This document shows, in pieces, positions 59,948 to 64,000 of a DNA stretch of 64,000 nt. Position 1 is the first letter of the stretch. Every line of letters begins with the position of its first letter. Below the pieces are notes generated by a model, which made no database searches, was not told where the DNA came from, and saw only the letters and a list, made by a program, of their open reading frames with translations. Source of the DNA: Cristatella mucedo (Eukaryota; Bryozoa; Phylactolaemata; Cristatellidae); the NCBI GenBank assembly GCA_009760855.2, contig WPIO01000058.1, positions 682,001 through 746,000 on the forward strand. The letters run 5' to 3'. A program made the position numbers and the translations under genes.

Positions 59948-62818
59948 AGAGGTAGGGAGTGCCAAGGCGCAACATGGTCGAATGTCGACGAACCGAGCGG
60001 CCGCTGAATGATAGGAAACGACACATGCACCCCGCGATAATTGGCTGCGAACTAAAACACGGCATTACGAGTAGGGTGGTGACTTCCGCAGTTCGTCGAC
60101 GGTCGGCGGTCGCAGCAATCGCCTGCGAAAGGTCAGTCAATAAAGGATTGACCAGGCCTCGCCAACATCGAACGTGTGGCGATTGCAGACTGGGGGGCCT
60201 CTGCGGCGCCGTCGCCGAGGCCTCCCAGTCTGCAATCGGGCGCCCGCGCTTGGAGCCGCCCAGCGATCCTTCAGAGATTGAAAGATGTCATCCGGCTACT
60301 GTGCGTCTCTGGCTCTATTCAGCCTTTCCCCTAAGCATCCGATGGCCGGCGACGGCGCGCCACCCTCCGTTCCTTTTCTAAAGGGGTCTCGGCTCTCGTC
60401 GCTGGTCCTGCGCCGGATATCTTCGCCGGCCGTCTTTTAGGGAAGGACGAACGGCGAACGTACGAACGTCGGCGGCGAAGTGAGCGTACAGGGAGCTCGC
60501 TCGCCTCAGAGGGCTCGCCTCAGGGGGCTCGCTCCTTGGTTGACGGCCTCAAACGGCTTTCGGCCCGGCGAGCTGCGGCGGCACCGGCCGCGAGAGTTCC
60601 CGAGACGCCCGTCGATCGTCGTGGCGATTGGCACCGCCCCGGTGTCCGATATCGTTAGTGTGTACGACGGCACCTGTACCGATCCCAACTATTTCTCTAC
60701 ATGGAGCCCCAATGTCGACTGGCGTTCCTACGGAGCGAGTGCGTTCACTGCTACTTTAACGCACACTTTGACTAAATCTAAGCGATCGCCCGCTTCGAAC
60801 GCCGACCGTTAATTAACGCAAGTGCGCTTGCAGCCTACGGAGGGGGAGCGGTTTGTTTCGTGGCGTTTCTAGCAGGGCAACCAAACGCAGACAAATGCGC
60901 ACCGCGCGTAGGGTTATGCAACAAGCCTTGCCCCGACTAACGGCCAACTCTCCATACGTTCGATTACCATTTAGTGCACTGTACCCTTTCTTACCTTAGG
61001 CTAATACTCCACATTCTGAATACGGCTACCAGCGAGCGGTTTAGGCGCTATTCGCCCTGCAGCGAGCTCCGCCTCACGGCTAACGTAACCTAATTTCCCA
61101 TTGCGGGCGCAGCCTTAGGCTGAGAAATACCGCGTCGGCTTAGAGACGACCGTCGTCGACAATAAACATGCACACGGCAAGATCGGCCGGCGGCGAGAAG
61201 TTCAAACGACATCATTTCTACACTAGGTGCAAATAACCCGAGAAGCTTCCCTCCCCTATTACCTCGCTGACTTCGGGCGCTGTGCTCTCCGGACGCGGGG
61301 CTCCGTCCAGGCTTATCGCGGCCAAGGCTCCTCTGGCGCTACGTAAAAGCTACCGCTGAATCGACCGACCTCCACTTTACTCGGCGCCGGCGGCAACGCG
61401 CGCGCTGGGCTCGTGCAGCAAGCATTCGAGGCGATGCGGGTAAGATAAAAAAGGAAGAGCACTGAAAACGGGAGACAACTCCGCTGCCGTCGGCATTTCG
61501 GGGCCGTTTAGCAAAAAAAGCCGGCACTGTGAGTCCCTATCTCGTGACAACAGCGTTGACACCCGCCGCCGCCCAACTTTGGCAACCGTCCCTACTTTCT
61601 CACGCGACCGGTACTCGGCCAGCTAGGTGCCAAGGTTCGGCAGCGGCCAGCATTTAATGCCCCCTGCCCTGGAAGGTAGTGCGCTAATGCTGACCGCAGG
61701 GAGTCGGCATTACGTTCGTGCTTAGTGTACGTGCTAGCCGCTCCTTTGTTCATTGCATTCTGCAGCTCTCCTGGCGCCGAGCTTACGCGGGCCTCCCTCC
61801 TACCACTACAGGCTCCCCTGTAATACTGCTTAGTAATCGCTGTGTACGCTTCTAACTGCGTAAGCATAGTGGATTGCCAAACCAGCTGGGAAAGCATGCC
61901 CGTGCACCGGACGAGCGCTCGCGAATGAGATAAAAAATCGGCTCGCCGAGGTAGGCGTACCGAGCCCGCCTCGCTGGCCATAAGACCACCTCAAGATTGG
62001 AACGCACCAGCCGCGAAACCGCTGCACGCTATTCGAAGGCTGCCTCTTCCGTTTCATTCAGAATCCTGAGTAGGCCGCGCCACCTGACGTCATCGGCGAT
62101 CCCAGTGTGCTAGCGACTTCTGTTGGCGGCCTCTCAGATGTCACCCTCACAAGAGGCCGGTGCACCGGCACTGCCCAATTTGGATGCGGCCGGCGCTTCT
62201 CTCATTCAGTGCGCACCGTCACCCACCCGCGTGGAGCACCGACTGCAAAGTAAGAGCAGCACGCTGACGACGCTAATAGCGAGCTAAGGATCATCTCTAC
62301 AAGCGGGTTACACTGATGCTCGTAAAGCACGACTCGATGACAAGAATTAATGCAGGGCACACATAGACACACCACGCCACGGATCCCCGCATCGCGGAGG
62401 CTTGAACAGCTTGCTACGCCGTTCACGTGCACTTTTACAAACCATCTGGAATTTGTTCTGGCTTAAAAGTTTCTCGATTGTACCACTCCTATAAAATGGT
62501 CGGACGCTCACGTTTCGGGTGCCAACAAACGATCGCACTTGTACAAGAGGAGCTCGCAAGACAAGAAGCCGCCGCTCTACTTCTGGAGAAATTCGCCTCT
62601 GCAATTTGCGAAAACCAACGTGCGATCTTAGTTGTCTCTTTAAGTGTCAGCGCATAGGCGTAGCGAGGATATTTAACGGTGAACTTAAACCGTTGGCCAG
62701 TAATGTTGAAGATCGAAGAGGAGTGCCTGGATGCACGTACTTCCGGTGGGCTCGAAGAGAGGTCCGCAGCCCTGCTTGACCTTCCACCATTTGAAAGGTG
62801 TGTGGCAGTGACTGCTAG
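59948..62818. other. CpG-rich block of 2.9 kb, no supported gene
   Basis: It holds a fold-back hairpin (60,181) and a short SINE2-like word 'caataaaggattgacc' (60,138-60,153). A plus frame at 60,480-60,812 has a less biased C-terminal half but no domain, and no splice signals I trust. Other frames overlap on both strands. Confidence 0.4.
60181..60237. repeat. Fold-back hairpin, 21 bp arms, 15-base loop
   Basis: Arms 60181-60201 and 60217-60237 are reverse complements with one mismatch, around a CG-rich loop. The outer pair C60180-G60238 extends the stem. No transposon termini are visible. Confidence 0.93.
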
Positions 62819-62844
62819 TTATATATATATTTATATATATATAT

Positions 62845-62900
<56 letters not shown>
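62819..62900. repeat. AT-dinucleotide microsatellite
   Basis: (TA)n with a few TTTATA and CATA interruptions, about 80 bp. Confidence 0.96.
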
Positions 62901-62904
<4 letters not shown>

Positions 62905-63844
62905 CACTACCGCTGACGTAGCTAAGCAAAGCAGCTATAGCCGCCTACCGATGTGTCAAAGCTTGCTTCTCAAGAAAATGCAAAGCTAAACCCGCGAAAT
63001 ACCTAAAACATCAGGGCGATAGAATAAACCTTAAAAAGCCTAGGGAAAAGCAACTGGCAAATGGCTTTCAGCATCAACAAGCTCCTAAACGCCAGCAGCT
63101 ATCACCTGTATGAAGCCAATAGACAAACTTGTATATCGAAGCGAAAACCGAAAGTAGGGATGCTCGCTCCATTAGCGAAAGTTTGAATTCGATGTCGTTC
63201 GCATAAGTATATATTTACTGTACATGCGCACATACATTTACTGTTCATGTATGCTTTATGTGTGTGTGAAAATTCACCTCAACAAAACCCACGAAAATCC
63301 TCTTCATCGGGGTCGAACAATAGTGTCAGCTAAGAAGAGAGTTTCATTTTCTCTTTGCATGCGCTGCTCATAAAGGCGTCCTCAAAAACATGTGTGCAAT
63401 TGAGGAACTCAATCACGAAAAGCATTTTCAAACTAATAAATCAAGGGTAATGCGTGAGTATTTTCCTATCGACGACATCCCCCGTAACCGTCTCCTGCAA
63501 TAGCAATGCTGCTACAAATGGGGTTTGGCGGTTCCCACGTACCGACAGAACTAGAACGCAATTACTTCCTCCGTAACGGTGCTAGTATCAGCCGACGTGC
63601 GACGTATATTGCTGACGCCTGAAACTTGTATGGTGGCTAACAACTTGTAGGCGCAGTAAGTCCATATCCACAATGCAGACAAGCCTATTTGACTGCGACG
63701 GAGGGTTGCAGGCGTCCAACAGCAGTCAAGACGTACAAAAACTCTCGTGCACAACTCAGCTCAACTTCAAAGGCACAATTGACTGCCTACTACGTAGCTT
63801 AGGCTTTTAATACAGCCCAAATATGGTTTATTAAATAACAATTT
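62901..63844. other. Intergenic, nothing recognised
   Basis: AT-balanced DNA with only short frames. No repeat or exon recognised. Confidence 0.35.
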
Positions 63845-63936
63845 CCAAGCTTTTACAGTTTCAGCATATGTAAAGTGCCTAGAATGAGATTAATTTCTCT
63901 GAGAAAGTTATACGAATGCATTATTATTATTGCCAT
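63845..63936 (+). mobile_element. L2 LINE 3' tail, decayed
   Basis: 'catatgtaaagtgcctag', 'aatgagattaatttctctga' and 'gcattattattattg'. The inner stem is kept, the outer stem is partly lost. Confidence 0.7.
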
Positions 63937-64000
63937 TTTATAATTTATGAACCACAAATAATTAATATCCTTCATAATCTGGCTGATTATAGCATGCGAC

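Noticed and set aside
60480-60812. 110-codon plus-strand frame with a less biased second half
   Set aside because: No domain, a non-ATG start and no flanking gene signals; not enough to call an exon.

Overview
This is a metazoan nuclear window, most likely from an invertebrate. The evidence is one spliced gene with GT-AG introns, dispersed LINE and tRNA-derived SINE copies, non-autonomous hAT elements, long microsatellites, and no rRNA, operon or prokaryotic structure. The species cannot be fixed from sequence alone. Composition is a mosaic. The two ends (about 1-7.9 kb and 53-62 kb) are GC- and CpG-rich, while the middle is lower in GC and filled with retroelements.

Left end (1-7.9 kb): CpG-rich DNA carrying a roughly 930 bp CT tract, a roughly 340 bp CCG tract, a 62 bp near-perfect palindrome, and the only gene I can support. 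That gene (TATA box 6215, start codon 6310, stop 7504, poly(A) signal 7830) has three exons. It encodes a 132-residue secreted peptide with 14 cysteines in its mature part, arranged as repeated C-X3-C-X6-C modules. No family was recognised.

Middle (8-53 kb): mostly pieces of LINEs of the L2 clade (CR1/L2 group) on both strands, from decayed relics to young 5'-truncated copies. The best reverse-transcriptase copy is at 37.4-39.0 kb and has all catalytic motifs but one frameshift. Younger copies sit inside older ones, two with recognisable target-site duplications. Two tRNA-derived SINE families are present. SINE1 shares its 3' stem-loop tail with the L2 elements, which suggests that L2 mobilises it; SINE2 does not. 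Two short hAT-type non-autonomous elements have 8 bp target duplications. The one at 10,622 closely matches, from memory, the SPIN ('Space Invader') family known for horizontal transfer between animals. A stretch of about 5.4 kb (40.7-46.2 kb) has almost no recognisable repeats and no gene I can support.

Right end (53-64 kb): a CT tract, an L2 copy of about 3.0 kb that retains part of the endonuclease and a dead reverse transcriptase and is split by a SINE1 insertion, then a CpG-rich block with two short fold-back hairpins, further SINE copies, an AT tract and a final L2 tail.

Apart from the cysteine-rich gene there is no evidence of cellular genes working together. The functional story is the LINE/SINE partnership, the possible horizontally acquired hAT element, and a set of unusually good fold-back inverted repeats.
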